DNA of 64,000 nt, taken from the NCBI GenBank assembly GCA_022702705.1, contig CM040427.1, positions 13,787,625 through 13,851,624 of the forward strand, written 5' to 3'. This DNA comes from Papilionanthe hookeriana x Papilionanthe teres. Lineage: Eukaryota > Streptophyta > Magnoliopsida > Asparagales > Orchidaceae. Below, one piece after another: positions 53,204-64,000 of this stretch; within the stretch, counting starts at the first letter, position 1; each line of letters begins with the position of its first letter. Position numbers and translations under genes: made by a program. The notes below the pieces were generated by a model. The model ran no database searches. It was given only the letters and a program-made list of their open reading frames with translations, and was not told the origin of the DNA.

Positions 53204-54704
53204 TGATCCACTGAAAATTTGATAGCTGTTTACTATTCATTTCATACCTATTTTTGATGATATTGCACTTTAAAGGTAGGTATTTTTGATGATTTTCTGC
53301 AGTTACAATGATTTTAGACCTTTGGATCAAAAGGAAGTGAAAAGGAGCAAATTTGGAGGAACAAAGGACAAAACATTGAACTTGCACCGAACAACACTGT
53401 GACCAGCGCCGGACATCGTCAGTTTCTAGAGAGTTATGAAATTTTTGCGGAATAATGCGCCGAACGGCGCTCCTACCAGCGTCGGACAGCGCATTATCCC
53501 TATTTTGAACTAGATTCAATGTATTTGGCCAGATTTTGAAAGGATGATTGAGGAAACTCTTGGGAATTTAGTTTTGGCTGAATCTAAACACTTATAGAGC
53601 CACATTTCAAAGGGGGGAAGAAAGGAAGAGAGGAGTTTAGAGTTTAGAGAGTGAGTTCTTTCCATTTTTTGTAGGAAGTTAGGTTTTTATTTTTCTCTTC
53701 TAAGGAGTGTGAGAGGAGTGGGAAACATTATCCCTATTTTTCTCTTATAGAGCCACATTATCCCTATTTATTTTTATCTTTACTTTACTCTGTTTGTATG
53801 ATTTTTTTTATATATAAAATCCATGTTTTGTCTTCTTTTCATCATGAGTCTTGAGTAGATTTCTTTGTCTTTCTCCTTTTCAAGTGATGTGTTGATGTTG
53901 TGAAATGAAAATGATGTGTTGATTTATTATGAAGAATTTGTGATGACCTTTTTACTTAGAACTTCATTTACTTTTTGATCTGGGAAATTGAGTTGTTAAT
54001 ACTTATTAGGAAACATATGTTCCAAAAGGATTATGAGTTCCACAATAAAAGTGAAGGTCACATTCGAATTCCATGAATGGTGAAGTTCATGGGGGTTGAA
54101 AGCAAATAAATTGGGAAATATACTTTGATGGGCGTAGAATTGGAGATTTGAGAGTGACAGGCTAAAATCCTCAATTTGGTCCTAATGTTTAGAAACTAAA
54201 GCAAAAGTTACCTTCAGGTGAAGAGAAGTGGGAGCTCTGGAGTGAGAGCCAGTATCCTCCCAGCCTAACCACGGATTTGGGGACTAAACTTGGGATTAGC
54301 TAATGTTCTTTATACGCTGAAATCTAGGTAAAGAATAGGAATGCTCTTATTTGGAACAATACATTTGCATCACTGATCTGTGTCACAATAATCATCACAT
54401 TATGAATGGAAAGGAGGAAGAACCTTTCTTACAACTGAACTTTGTTATAAATTTAGTCTTGCATTAGTTTAACTTGCTAGAGTTTAGAATGTGCTTTGGT
54501 AGATATAGTAACTGAACCTCTTTGTCTTTACTTTTAAATTTAAACAACTTGCAATTGTGCTGTGATTCAATAATAGATTTCTGTGCTACACCATAAAAGT
54601 AAAGCCTCTCTGTGGGATCCATATTTGAGGACTCCACTAGAGCCCTTTATTACTCGAGTGATACGTATACTTGCGTTAATTGTGTGATTCAGTATCATTT
54701 AAAT

Positions 54705-54738
<34 letters not shown>

Positions 54739-54779
54739 AAATTTGAGTTAATTAATTTTTTCAAATTAAAAAAGTCGCA
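53204..54779 (+). repeat. 3' LTR of element C
   Basis: It starts TGATCCACTG and ends AAAAGTCGCA (1,576 bp). It contains the TGATATTGCACTTTAAAG block, a GC-rich dyad patch at 53,390-53,490 (GCGCCGAACGGCGC, AGCGTCGGACAGCGC), the conserved stem-loop at 54,229-54,262 and a (TA)n run at 54,707-54,736. The run is expanded compared with the short ATATATATAT at the same place in the 5' LTR. Confidence 0.9.
54707..54736. repeat. (TA)n expansion inside the C 3' LTR
   Basis: About 30 bp of TA. The 5' LTR of C has only about 10 bp here (42,849-42,858). Confidence 0.9.
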
Positions 54780-55817
54780 CCAACGATCAATCAGCAAATA
54801 AGGCATACAAAATGACCTCAATGATGTATCAAAAGAATGGAGTGGGCTAGAATTGGTATATCAATAGATGGGTAAGGGGTTCCTAAGCATGTAGAGATAC
54901 CCAAGTCAGAATTCCATGGATCCATCATCCCAATTTATTAAGACTATAAGTGTATTAGCCATGGAGGTAGTCGACCCAATTTGACCAGAGATCTTTTGTT
55001 AGATAACCCATGTATTGCATTGTAAAAGAAATCCCAATAGCCCTAAAGTAAAGAGAAAGAAACATATACTTCTATATGACCCTATTTGAATTTAATTAGT
55101 GGTAATGAGGCTTATCTGCTAAGAAACTGGCAAGGATGCCCCTATAATGAGAAAGAAATGAAATTCCTAGCTTGAAAACCAAACTACGTCACAAAAGATT
55201 TACACACCATTTAGGTTTTGGAATCTCTAAGATCATAGTTGTTCTTTACAAGCACTTAAGTGTAAAATGTATTCTGGGTTAGTTAGTTTGGAAGTGCAAA
55301 AGTATTTCTCCTTGGGACATGCCAATATTATGAAGTTATCTAGCAAGTTTTTTAATATGGAGGCCCTATTAATATGACTTGGGATATATTCATGCATGCA
55401 AAACTATTTTAATCGGGACCGAAGTCCATGCATGAAAGGTAAAGCATAAAGTAAAGTGCTTATTTTAAAATAGATTTAATTTTAATCCTAAATCTTAATT
55501 AAGATAAATATTTTATTATTAAAATTTTGTAAGCTCTAATATTAAAAATCCCACACAAACTATAATTAAAATAAAGAGAGAATTTAACACTTTGCTTAGG
55601 GAAATAAACACACCACATAAATAAAATGAATAGCAGGCTGGACCCACTAGTCAGCAATATATCTTAGAAAGACAAAAATGTAGCCAGTCTTTATATATAC
55701 ATACCTAATCCCAATTTATATACAATAATGCGACTTTGAAATTAAGGTACAAGCCATAGGCATACCGCTCTCAGTCATCGCCACATTCCTCGACACTTTA
55801 AGTACCTTGGAAACTGG
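54780..55817 (+). pseudogene. Spacer with a possible Copia pol scrap
   Basis: Around 55,313-55,440 one frame reads LGHANIMKLSSKFFNMEAL and, after a stop, PCMKGKA. This resembles the GAG-pre-integrase block of Copia polyproteins (LGHxN...C..C..GK). The rest (54,780-55,300 and 55,440-55,817) is AT-rich with stops in all frames. The call rests on one short motif pair and could be wrong. Confidence 0.3.
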
Positions 55818-57458
55818 CGCGACTTTTTAAAATTGCCAAAATTTATGAACTCAGATTTATATATATATTGATTATTTTTCTATTGAGTCACACAATTAAA
55901 CACAAGTATACATATCGGTCAAGTAATACAGGGGTCTAATGGAGTCCTGGTTATCGATCCCATGAGGAGGCAATTAATTTCATAATGTAGCACAGAAATC
56001 ACTTTACGAATCACATCACAATTGCAGGTAATGACTAATAATAAAAGAGGAATAAACAGTTGCATTTAATAATTCTACTAAAGAACGTTCTAACTTTCTA
56101 ACAAAGTTAACTAACACAAGACTAAATTTATAACAAAAGTTCAATTGTAAGAAAGAATCCTCCTCCTCTCCAATAATAATGTGATGATTTAGTGACATAG
56201 ATCAGTGATGCAATTGTATTGTGCCAAATAGGAGCATTCCTATTATTTACCCTCTTCCAAGCGCATAAAGAACATTGGCTAATCCTAAGTTCAATCCCCA
56301 AATCCGTGGTTAGACTGGGAGAATACTGGCTCTCACTCCAGAGCTCCTACTTCCCTTCGCTTGAAGGCTAACTCTCATTTTGGTTTCCAAATCCTATGAC
56401 CAAATTGGGGATTCAGCTTGTCACTCTAAATCTCTAATTCTATGCCCATCAAAATATATTTCCCTATTTATTTGCATCCAACCCTCATGAACTACATAAC
56501 TCATTCATGGACATTGAATGTGACCTTTACTTTTGTTGTGGAACTCATAATCCTTTCAGAACATTCGTTTCCCAACAAGTTTTAACAATTCAATTGGCCA
56601 GATCAAAAAGTAAATGAAGTATCAAGTGAAAAGGTCATCATAAATTCTCCATAATAAATACGCACATTATTTCCATATCAGAACATCAACACATCATATG
56701 AAAAGGAGGAAGACAAAGAAATCTACTAAAGACTCATGAGGAGAAGATGACAAAAGATTAATTATATATATAAAAGCAACGTCATACAAACAGAGTAAAG
56801 AAAATACAACTTATTTTAAACTCTTCCCCAAGCGAATCTCAAGGAATTCCTTTGACTCCTCTTCTTTCTTCACAACAGTACACAATTCTCTCTTTAGATA
56901 AGTAAGGAAGAAGAAATCTCTCACTTTCCTCTCCTCCCACACTCTATAGAAGAGAACACAAACAACCCTAGATGGACTTTCTACACTAAACTATGAAAAG
57001 AAACTCTCACTCTTCACTCCCCACTCAAATGTCTCTCTCCCCCTCTCTATATTTGGCTCCAAAACATTTTGAATTTTGCTATAACTGATTTCCTAAGAGT
57101 TCCCTCAAGCATCCCTCCAAAATCCAGCCAAATACATTAAATCTAGTTTACAATCGGGATAGGGCACGGTCTGGTACCGGATAGGGCGCTGCCTGATGCT
57201 ATTTCTGCCTTCTGGTCAAAACTCTCTATAAATTGGCGCAGTTCGGCGCTGGTGACAACTTCGTTCAGCGCTAGTTCAATAAAATGCATTTTGCTTCATT
57301 TTGCTCCAAATTTGCTCCTTTTTTCTTCCTTTTGCTCTAAAGGCCTAAAATCATTTTACATGCAATAAATCATGAAAAATACATTTCTTTAATGTGCAAT
57401 ATCATCAAAAATAGGTATGAAATGGACATTACAAAGCTATCAAATTTTTAGTGGATCA
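55818..57458 (-). repeat. 3' LTR of element D
   Basis: On the minus strand it starts TGATCCACTAAAAATTTG at 57,458 and ends near AAAAAGTCGCG (55,818-55,821; terminal CA mutated). It has the CACTTTAAAG-type block at about 57,390, a GC-rich patch at about 57,160-57,270, and the conserved stem-loop at about 56,308-56,340. It is close to the C LTR in sequence (1,641 bp). Confidence 0.85.
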
Positions 57459-57460
57459 TG

Positions 57461-57473
57461 ATCCCCCAAACTT
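57461..57473 (-). other. Polypurine tract of element D
   Basis: The minus strand reads AAGTTTGGGGGAT after GAGGACAAGTAATAGTC, directly before the LTR start. Confidence 0.85.
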
Positions 57474-57861
57474 GACTATTACTTGTCCTCAAGTAATTCT
57501 AGTTAATACATAAAATTTTGATCCACTGTAATGAACTTTCTTTCTAGAATACCATAATTTTGATTTAGATAAGTACAATAGTAAAATTTTTAGAAAGATA
57601 TTTGAATAATTTAAGTAAATTCCGTATGTGTAAGAATATCTAGTAATCAAGTCTAAGAGTTCGAGCTTTCTATTCATTTAAAAAATGATTGTAGATTTTT
57701 CTATTAAGGAACTTAAAAGGATTACATGAAAAGAAGTTTATGAGAACACTACTAGTAAAGATGCTAATCCATCCATATAAGTTCAGGATAGTAATTAAAT
57801 TTTTTCCCTTTAGGTAGGTCAAAGTGAAGCTAATTTTTGATTAGGCATCTCCTCAAGCTTC

Positions 57862-57955
57862 TCCTCACTTTTTCTTTTCTTTTTCTTCCTTTTATTTCTT
57901 TTCTCTTCTTTTTTTTTTAATTTTACATTTGTTTTTTGCTTTTTTCAAGTGAGGA
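57862..57955 (-). other. Stem-flanked purine tract, element D
   Basis: On the plus strand TCCTCACTT (57,862-57,870) and AAGTGAGGA (57,947-57,955) flank a pyrimidine-rich tract (purine on the element strand). The GGCTATCCAGATATAGTAA motif adjoins on the 5' side and AGCTTGAGGAGATGCCTAAT on the 3' side, as in C. Confidence 0.7.
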
Positions 57956-58766
57956 TTACTATATCTGGATAGCCTTTAATAATTTTGAACTTCACCATTC
58001 TCACCCTAAATTTGAAACTTACCACAATCCGTTACCTTATAGGTATTTCTTTAGCTTATTATTAATTCATCATAGAGTCCCAATCCTTTCCTTTCACATA
58101 AAGTTTTAAGATTCTAAATATCTCAAACATATAGTTTTTCTTACTTTGAATAGTTGACTATAATCCTATTCTCTTATACCAAATATCTTAGCCTACAAAA
58201 TCTTTTTTCATTTCCAAAAACTTTCATTCAAGTCCACTAAAGTACTTAAATAAAATCAAAATACAGTTATCTGAAAATGAGCTCTGTCACAGGAAATCAT
58301 GTTAATAATTTTGATAATACTTTTAAATGAGAACAACTAATAGTTAATTCTTTCCATCCCCCAAACTTAAATTTTTAAATTTCAATAAGATTAGCATAGG
58401 TAGAAAGAAAAGATCTAAACATATATGTAATTGATACCTCAATATATTGGGCTTTTCATACTTTTAAGTTTAGGCAAGTCTTCTTCATAAATTTAAAATA
58501 TATGTTAGAAATTTGCAGGGGGAAAAAGTTTGAAATCTTAAAACATAAAACATCAACTAAACACATAACAGATTAACATCTAATTGTTACAATCACATAT
58601 CAAACTAATAAACTAAATTCAATCACATCTCATTCTTCATAATTCAACATAAATTTCACAACCAATACATCCAAATACAAATTACATCACAAATATAAAT
58701 CACAGTCTCAGGAACATCACTAATACATCAACAAATAAAAAATGCAATGAACATAAAAATACTAAA

Positions 58767-59864
58767 CTACCAATCATCATCTGCAGGAGCTCCACCATCA
58801 TTAGGTTCATCAGGCTGGTATGGAGTGTACTAAGGGTATGCAGGGAATACAACACTAGTGTCTCCTTTGAGGAATCTCATCTGTGCATCATGATAAGCTA
58901 TATTATATTCTCACAACCACACTTGGTAATAATCATTTATCTTATTCCTTGCTTCTAGTCCCTCTACTTTGGTATTCAACTTTTCTAACTGATCTATAAC
59001 ATCATGCAGAGTAGGTTCCCTAGATGTAGATGGTCTCTCCTAACTAGAAGAAGGTACATCAGCTTTCTTACTCAATTTCCATTCTACATGGGCTTCATAA
59101 GTTTTCAGGTTTAATTTACTTATTGGCTTCAGGGGTGGACTACCTCATCATTATCTTCAGTTGCTACACCTGACTGAATACACAAGGCATGAATCAGGCT
59201 GGGGTGTCCTAGTCCTCCTATAGTATCTCATTTTTAATTGATCAAAATACTTTTATGAATGATAGACCAAATATTGATATTCTTCATGTTCTGAATACAG
59301 TAATTCAGAACAACTTTATCTACAGTAACTTCGTTGTGATGGCTGGTAGGCATAAGTTTTGCAGAAAAGAAATAATGTCAGGCTTTCGATACATGATTCA
59401 ATGTAGAAAGGGAGAAGTTGACTTTTTTCTCCTATTTAAACTTCCATTCCCCTTTTCCATCAGTCAAATAATTCATAACCATATCCAATGCTTCATTAGT
59501 AACAGGAAAATTTTTATATTCACACAAGAAAGGTTCTCTCAACTGGTAAAATGCATTGATGTGTGTAGGGATAAAGTCTATCATTTTTCCTTTAACAAGG
59601 ATATATTCACTCTCAGAATAGTATAAGTTAGCATAAAATTCTCTCACAATCCCCAGCATTGCTTCATCAGTAAAATGGCAGAAAATTTCCCATTGACGAT
59701 TCATAATTAATTCTTCGATCACACCTCTTGGATATTCAAAGGCTTTTTTTAATACACTTCTTATTACTAAGAAATGTACTAAAGAGAGAATAAGCCTTGA
59801 AATTCACAAATTTAGTCTCAACATAATCAAATTTTCTCTTCTCTTTTGCCATTCTTGGAGCCAT
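58767..59864 (-). pseudogene. Env-position ORF 2 of element D
   Basis: Starts at 59,864 (MAPRMAKEKRKFDYVETKF). The frame continues in pieces: FKAYSLFSTFLSNKKC to 59,736, then EELIMNRQWEIFCHFTDEAM and REFYANLYYSESEYI in 59,432-59,722, and the C-terminal LHDVIDQLEKL-like coiled coil ending PADDDW at 58,767. It is better preserved than the C copy through the first 140 residues and lacks the 43-bp duplication. Stops occur in the middle (59,100-59,430). It belongs to the plant transposon protein type, with unknown role and no membrane segment. Confidence 0.75.
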
Positions 59865-59999
59865 TTTTCTAAAAATATCAAATTCATCCAAATCAATTTC
59901 AAAATTGCAATGTAATAAACTCCAAACTAAATTTAAATTGATAAGAACTCCAACACCATGAAAAATCTCTAAATTTTCTCTAAAAATCTCAAAATTCAA

Positions 60000-60715
60000 A
60001 TCTTCCTAATGTTGGAGATTTCCATGGTCAAAATTAAAACAATTAGGTTAAAGTGAAGCTCTTACCAAGAGAAGATGAAATCCAAACTTTTTCGGCCAAG
60101 AAATCGCTTCAAATCCAATTGCAAATGACCCCTAGGTGTGAAAATCGGCCTTGGCTGGAGGTAAAAGACGATGGTTTGGGCAGAAATGGGGGGTCCCAAG
60201 GTTAAATCACAAAATTTGAGGGTTTAAGGCTTTTTTCTATCGGGCCTGGTCCAGTGCTTGTGACAACGCCGTTCGGCTCAATTTTCATTTCAATAGGCCA
60301 AAATCTCTATCTTTTGGCGCGGTCTGGTGCTGGTAGGTGCATCGATCAGTGCCAGTTCAAAAACTGGGCTTCCAACTTTCTTTTGCAATTTTGATCTTTT
60401 CAAGCCCGCACCGACGTCTAATTAGTCCATTTAAGCATTGAATAACGTACTAAAGCCATGGAAAATAATATTTTTTAACACAAACAACACAAAACATCAC
60501 TTTGATATATAAAATCCAAATTATAAACACACATAAATAACACTAAACTCTACACATCGTCAAGTCATAAAATACTAAAATTCAGCGTCGCTCACAACCA
60601 CAACACAATAACGTTGAAAACTGAACAAGAAAGCAAGTCCAAATATAACATTCAAGCAAAGCAAAGTAAGTAATCCGTTCAAATACATAAACACATAAAT
60701 ACAATAATTAAGTCT
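60000..60715 (-). other. Leader between env-position ORFs, element D
   Basis: Aligns with 49,838-50,678 of C, including GC-rich dyads near 60,240-60,290 and 60,310-60,350. It is non-coding. Confidence 0.55.
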
Positions 60716-61877
60716 CTATTCTTCCTCAGAACTATCATCAACTCTTAAATCTCTAATTGATTGAACATGAACAAACATATTGTAGAATGGATGAAACAGG
60801 AATTCTTCAGTAGAATCCTCCTCAATCCTCCTTTTCTTTTCATCAAACGTATCAAACTTCCTTCAAGGTACTCAGAATGATCAAAGGGTTCCTTCATTCT
60901 CCAATCCAGGTGATGAAAGAAGTCAGATAAATTGTTGATTGCATTAATTAGGTGTTGCATTTCTTTCTTCAATTTCTTAATTTTTTTCAAAATGATATGT
61001 GAACTTTCAGGAAAGTAAGGAGGAATAGGTGTTGAACTCTAAGATGTTTGATCTTCAATGATACACATTTCATTCATATCACCAACTGCCTGGTTACTTT
61101 GTTCGTTCGTTGGGTCTATAGGCTTCCAATGTAGAAGTACTCTTTCCTAATTTTCATATGGAACTTGTGATTGACTGCGGAGGAGAAATATGTTGGGAGG
61201 ATGTCCAAGCCCATACTTTGATCCGTGTACGATCAATTCTAAAATAGATTTCACAGTTATAGAACCAACATCAATAGGTATCCCCATTTGAATACAATAG
61301 TTCAAAATAGCACATTCGTTGGTTACTTTACTGATTTTATAGTTGGGAGTAATTTTGCACATATAAAATAATGTAAGTGCTTCAATTTAGAATTTAACAG
61401 TGTGGTCGAAAAAGTCACATACTTGTTATCTCTTATCTCCCAATCATCACTTTCATCCATCAAATATTTGTATATATCATTCATGTTGTCTTTCATTGGG
61501 GAAAATTTTGAATAGTGGCAAATCAACGCATTCTCAATCATATATAAATCATTAATCTTTGCAGGAGTAAATGTGACAAACCTACCTCACACATAAACTG
61601 ATCCTTGGTTGATTCCATGAAGATTTGCATAAATTTCTTTCACAATAGGGACGACTACAGTGGCAGTAGTATAACATAACACTTCCCAACGTCTCTGAAT
61701 AATGATTTCTTCAATTCGAGCAGTAGGAGAATTCATACCTCGATTCAAGAAATCTCGATCCTTAATCAGCCCCTTCTTCGAGATATTCTTGTTGAATAGA
61801 TGTTGTGCTTCGAAACTGATGAATTTTCTAGGGTTGAAAACTTGAATTTTTGATGTTTCGATCGAGTTGGAATCCAT
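60716..61877 (-). pseudogene. Env-position ORF 1 of element D (best preserved copy)
   Basis: Starts at 61,877 (MDSNSIETSKIQVFN) and reads 96 residues through EEIIIQRRWEVLCYTT and IVKEIYANLHGINQGSVYV to a stop at 61,587. It resumes in 61,323-61,541 (MIENALICHYSKFSPMKDNM, DWEIRDNKYVTFSTTLLN) and 61,147-61,362 (ECAILNYCIQMGIPIDVG). The C-terminal coiled coil MKKIKKLKKEMQHLINAI lies in 60,745-60,990, and a parallel frame ends DDSSEEE at 60,716. Only a few lesions separate it from a ~380-residue protein. It lies next to ORF 2, its paralogue. No signal peptide or transmembrane helix is visible. Confidence 0.78.
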
Positions 61878-62247
61878 TTGGATGAGATTTGGGATCTTCC
61901 TTTTCGTTTCTCTGGTAGTTTAGGCATCTAGGGGTGGTTTTTGGAGTTTAAATGGAAGAATTGCCACGTAGAACTGCCAAAATATGTTTTTAAGAATGAA
62001 AAATTATTTTTTGAATAGCAGCGCGGTCCAGCGCTGATGGCAGCGCTGTCCGACGCTAGTTAAATTTTTGTCAAACTTCATTTTGTCCAAATTCTTTCCA
62101 AACTTCGATTTGATTCATTTCTTTAATGTTGTTTATGATATTTAAGGAAGGGTGATGTGATGCGACTTTATATATGCTTTAAAATACAACAATTTGATAC
62201 CACTTTTTAGAATATTTAATTTCCGACAAATGGCTTCAAAAACTTGA
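61878..62247 (-). other. Leader and decayed PBS of element D/E
   Basis: Up to about 62,150 it matches the leader before C's ORF 1, including the dyad AGCGCTGATGGCAGCGCT (62,030-62,050). The last ~70 bp hold the PBS-like TGAAGCCATTTGTCGGAA (62,221-62,238, minus), which has one extra T and several changes relative to the tRNA-Asp complement. The switch near 62,150 marks the loss of gag-pol or a recombination point. Confidence 0.6.
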
Positions 62248-62452
62248 TGTGCGAGGTTTACTTTTATTAATTTATATTTAGATTTTATAATAATTATTGT
62301 AAAATTCACAATTTTAAACGCAAGTATACATATCGTTCAAGTAATACAGAGCTCTAGTGGAGTCCTGGTTATCGTTCCCTCAGTGATAGTGAATTTATTA
62401 AAATAAAGAAATATTAGTAATATTTGGGAATTTTCAAATGCAATTGATATAT

Positions 62453-62456
<4 letters not shown>

Positions 62457-62518
<62 letters not shown>
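62457..62518. repeat. (TA)n microsatellite in LTR E
   Basis: About 62 bp of TA, near the same LTR end at which the C 3' LTR carries its TA expansion. Confidence 0.95.
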
Positions 62519-62520
<2 letters not shown>

Positions 62521-63511
62521 AATTTAATTTACTAACAATTTTTACTAAAAGCAAGTAAGCAGTAAGCAATAAAGTAAAGTAAGCAATAATTAAAATTCAA
62601 TGCAAGTATAAAAACGACTTTCTCCTTTTTCAACTAATCCAAGAATTATAGAATAATTATCTTTTGTAGGGAATTAAGATTATGATATTGTGCCAAATAG
62701 AAGCATTCCTATTCTTTACCCTTTGGTTCAGGTGCAAAGAACATTGACTAATCTATAGATAGGCTCAGGATGTTTTATTAGTAGAATGGGTTAATCTAGG
62801 CTCACACTACTAGATGTCCAAGGGTGGCTATGGTCAGCTCTACCAGTGACCCGTTACCTTTCTATAAACCAAATTATTAGAATTTAGTCTGTCACTCTAA
62901 ATACTAAATAATTTTACGCTCAATAAATATTATCTTCCTATTTATTTGCACTTCACCTTAAACAATCCCCGTATAGCTTGCGATTTCCTAATGATTCATG
63001 TGATATCTAATAGTTAAGAATTTATCTCCGGATAGGTCTCAAAATTCTTCAACAGGTTTTAACAAATTAAATGTCCAATTTAAAAAATAAACTAAGATCA
63101 GGTATTAATATCATCACAATGTTTTAAAATATTTTATATTTAATTCTCCTACAATATTTAATTAATTTATAATCTTTTCATAGTTGAAAGGAGAAAGATA
63201 ACTAGCTACTTAGAACACATTGAAATAACACAACAAAACATATTTATAAAACTTTGAACCAAAGTACAAATACTTATCTGAAGTGTTCCTTCAAGTGATT
63301 TGTTGACTTCTACTGACTCCAAAGTAGTGAAGAAAGACTCCAACTGTAATAACACACAATAAACACTCAAAATAAACTCACTAGATACAAAATAAAGTGG
63401 CACCCTAAGTATGGAAGAGACTAAATAAAACTAGAGAGGAGAGTGAAGATGCTAAAATGGGTATGTGTACTAAGAGGAGGGTTTTGGTGCGATTTTCTCT
63501 GTAGAATGGGA

Positions 63512-63525
63512 TCCTATTTATAGAG
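63512..63525 (-). promoter_or_regulatory. TATA box of LTR E
   Basis: The minus strand reads CTCTATAAATAGGA, a consensus plant TATA context within the U3 side of the LTR. Confidence 0.6.
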
Positions 63526-63603
63526 CTCTGAATTTGACCAGGGGTTGCTTAATACCTCTTTAAAATTCATCCAAATTCAATGTATCTTCTAGAAAGTAAC
63601 TGT

Positions 63604-63906
63604 CGCGCCTAGGCGCTGGGATCTGGCGCTTAGGCGCCGGACTCCGTGACCAGGTCTTTCGCACCTCTTCACATTGGGTCACACCTCTGCGCGATCCAGA
63701 CCGTTTCCTTGTGTCAAAATACATTATATTACATGTCCTATATATTAGGAGTAACTTCCAGTCTTCTAGAAGCTCCAATAACCGCTTAACACTGTCGAAA
63801 TAAGCGCCCGAATTCATAAAAAAAACTTGACGGCGTACGTATCGAACAGGCGCTTAGGCGCCGGATTCTGGCGCCTAGGCGCCGGATTCTGGCGCCTAGG
63901 CGCCAG
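63604..63906. repeat. GGCGCCTAGGCGCC palindrome clusters
   Basis: The 14-bp perfect palindrome GGCGCCTAGGCGCC and near copies occur at 63,604-63,641 (two) and 63,848-63,906 (three, spaced about 21 bp with GGATTCT linkers). They are GC-rich islands in an AT-rich LTR, in the same relative place as the AGCGCCGGACAGCGC dyads of the other LTRs. Confidence 0.85.
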
Positions 63907-64000
63907 GCCAATAATTCCAAAACTTTGCTCCATAAGCACATTTTTTGCTCCTTTTTGTTCCTTTTTCCTTCTATTTCTTTCTTGGACTCTTTTTAAATCA

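Larger units (their letters stand above)
42040..54779 (+). mobile_element. Athila element C with two env-position ORFs (most complete copy)
   Basis: A 5' LTR (U3 side missing, about 42,040-42,901), PBS 42,911-42,927, gag, protease, RT, RNase H, integrase, two paralogous env-position ORFs (48,685-49,837 and 50,679-51,826), a structured 3' UTR, PPT and 3' LTR (53,204-54,779). The internal region is about 10.3 kb. Every ORF has lesions, but the order and sequence make it the reference copy for the window. It follows B without intervening host sequence. Confidence 0.9.
55818..62247 (-). mobile_element. Athila derivative D, env-position ORFs only (minus strand)
   Basis: Reading right to left: a decayed PBS (62,221-62,238), a short leader, env-position ORF 1, ORF 2, 3' UTR with the purine tract, PPT and 3' LTR (55,818-57,458). 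The ~4.8-kb interior aligns with 48.4-53.2 kb of C but contains no gag, protease, RT or integrase. The LTR at the PBS end (E) belongs to a different subfamily, so D is either a recombinant or the join of two elements. Confidence 0.8.
62248..64000 (-). repeat. LTR of a divergent Athila subfamily (E), runs off the window
   Basis: On the minus strand it ends GCACA at 62,248 before the PBS. It shares only the CTGTATTACTTGAACGATA, GTTCCCTCA and TATTTGGCACAAT-type blocks with the other LTRs and lacks their stem-loop. A TATA box CTCTATAAATAGG lies at 63,512-63,525 (minus). It contains (TA)n at 62,457-62,518 and two clusters of the palindrome GGCGCCTAGGCGCC. The far end lies beyond the window. Confidence 0.75.

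Overview
This window is plant nuclear DNA, most likely from an angiosperm, and almost all of it is transposon-derived. It is AT-rich, has no operons or compact genes, and is dominated by decayed Ty3/Gypsy retrotransposons of the Athila type. The Athila call rests on primer-binding sites matching tRNA-Asp, the characteristic gag and pol protein motifs, and an extra env-position coding module. Plant QALGGH-type C2H2 zinc-finger relics, a CACTA (En/Spm) tail, 9-bp-target-site MITEs, a tRNA-derived SINE-like family and long (TA)n tracts point the same way. The species cannot be named from the sequence. Layout, 1-20.3 kb: 1-6.68 kb is degenerate tandem repeats whose motif changes along the block (roughly 40, 80, 75, 125-165 and 79 bp units). 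It also holds an unclassified stretch (4.15-5.48 kb) that reads like an LTR promoter and leader on the minus strand. 6.68-20.19 kb is a nest: a minus-strand Athila copy (M) is split by a plus-strand, pol-less Athila derivative (A, 9,976-17,832). Layout, 20.2-37.8 kb: a diverged direct segmental duplication (unit 1 about 21.31-27.66 kb, unit 2 about 29.95-37.33 kb). Each unit carries a ~64-bp minisatellite, a SINE-like relic, a TATA-bearing LTR-like region, the 3' end of a CACTA element, two MITEs and a decayed C2H2 zinc-finger gene. The two units differ by clean insertions: one MITE only in unit 1, and another MITE plus a Copia LTR fragment only in unit 2. Layout, 37.8-64 kb: Athila copies are chained head to tail. 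B (37,834 to ~42,035, gag and protease only) runs directly into C (~42,040-54,779). C is the most complete copy, with gag, protease, RT, RNase H, integrase, two paralogous env-position ORFs, PPT and 3' LTR. After a Copia-like scrap, a minus-strand derivative D (55,818 to ~62.2 kb) keeps the two env-position ORFs but no gag or pol, and it abuts a different LTR subfamily (E, 62,248 to the window end). How the pieces work together: no element here looks autonomous, because every copy has stops, frameshifts or deletions. A keeps gag-like sequence, D keeps only env-position ORFs, and C and M still cover most of gag-pol. However, both integrases readable here (C and M) carry Lys at the position of the catalytic Glu. 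Shared non-coding structures are the most interesting residue: a stem-flanked purine tract upstream of the PPT, and a stem-loop in the LTR. I found no intact host gene, no RNA gene and no CRISPR array.
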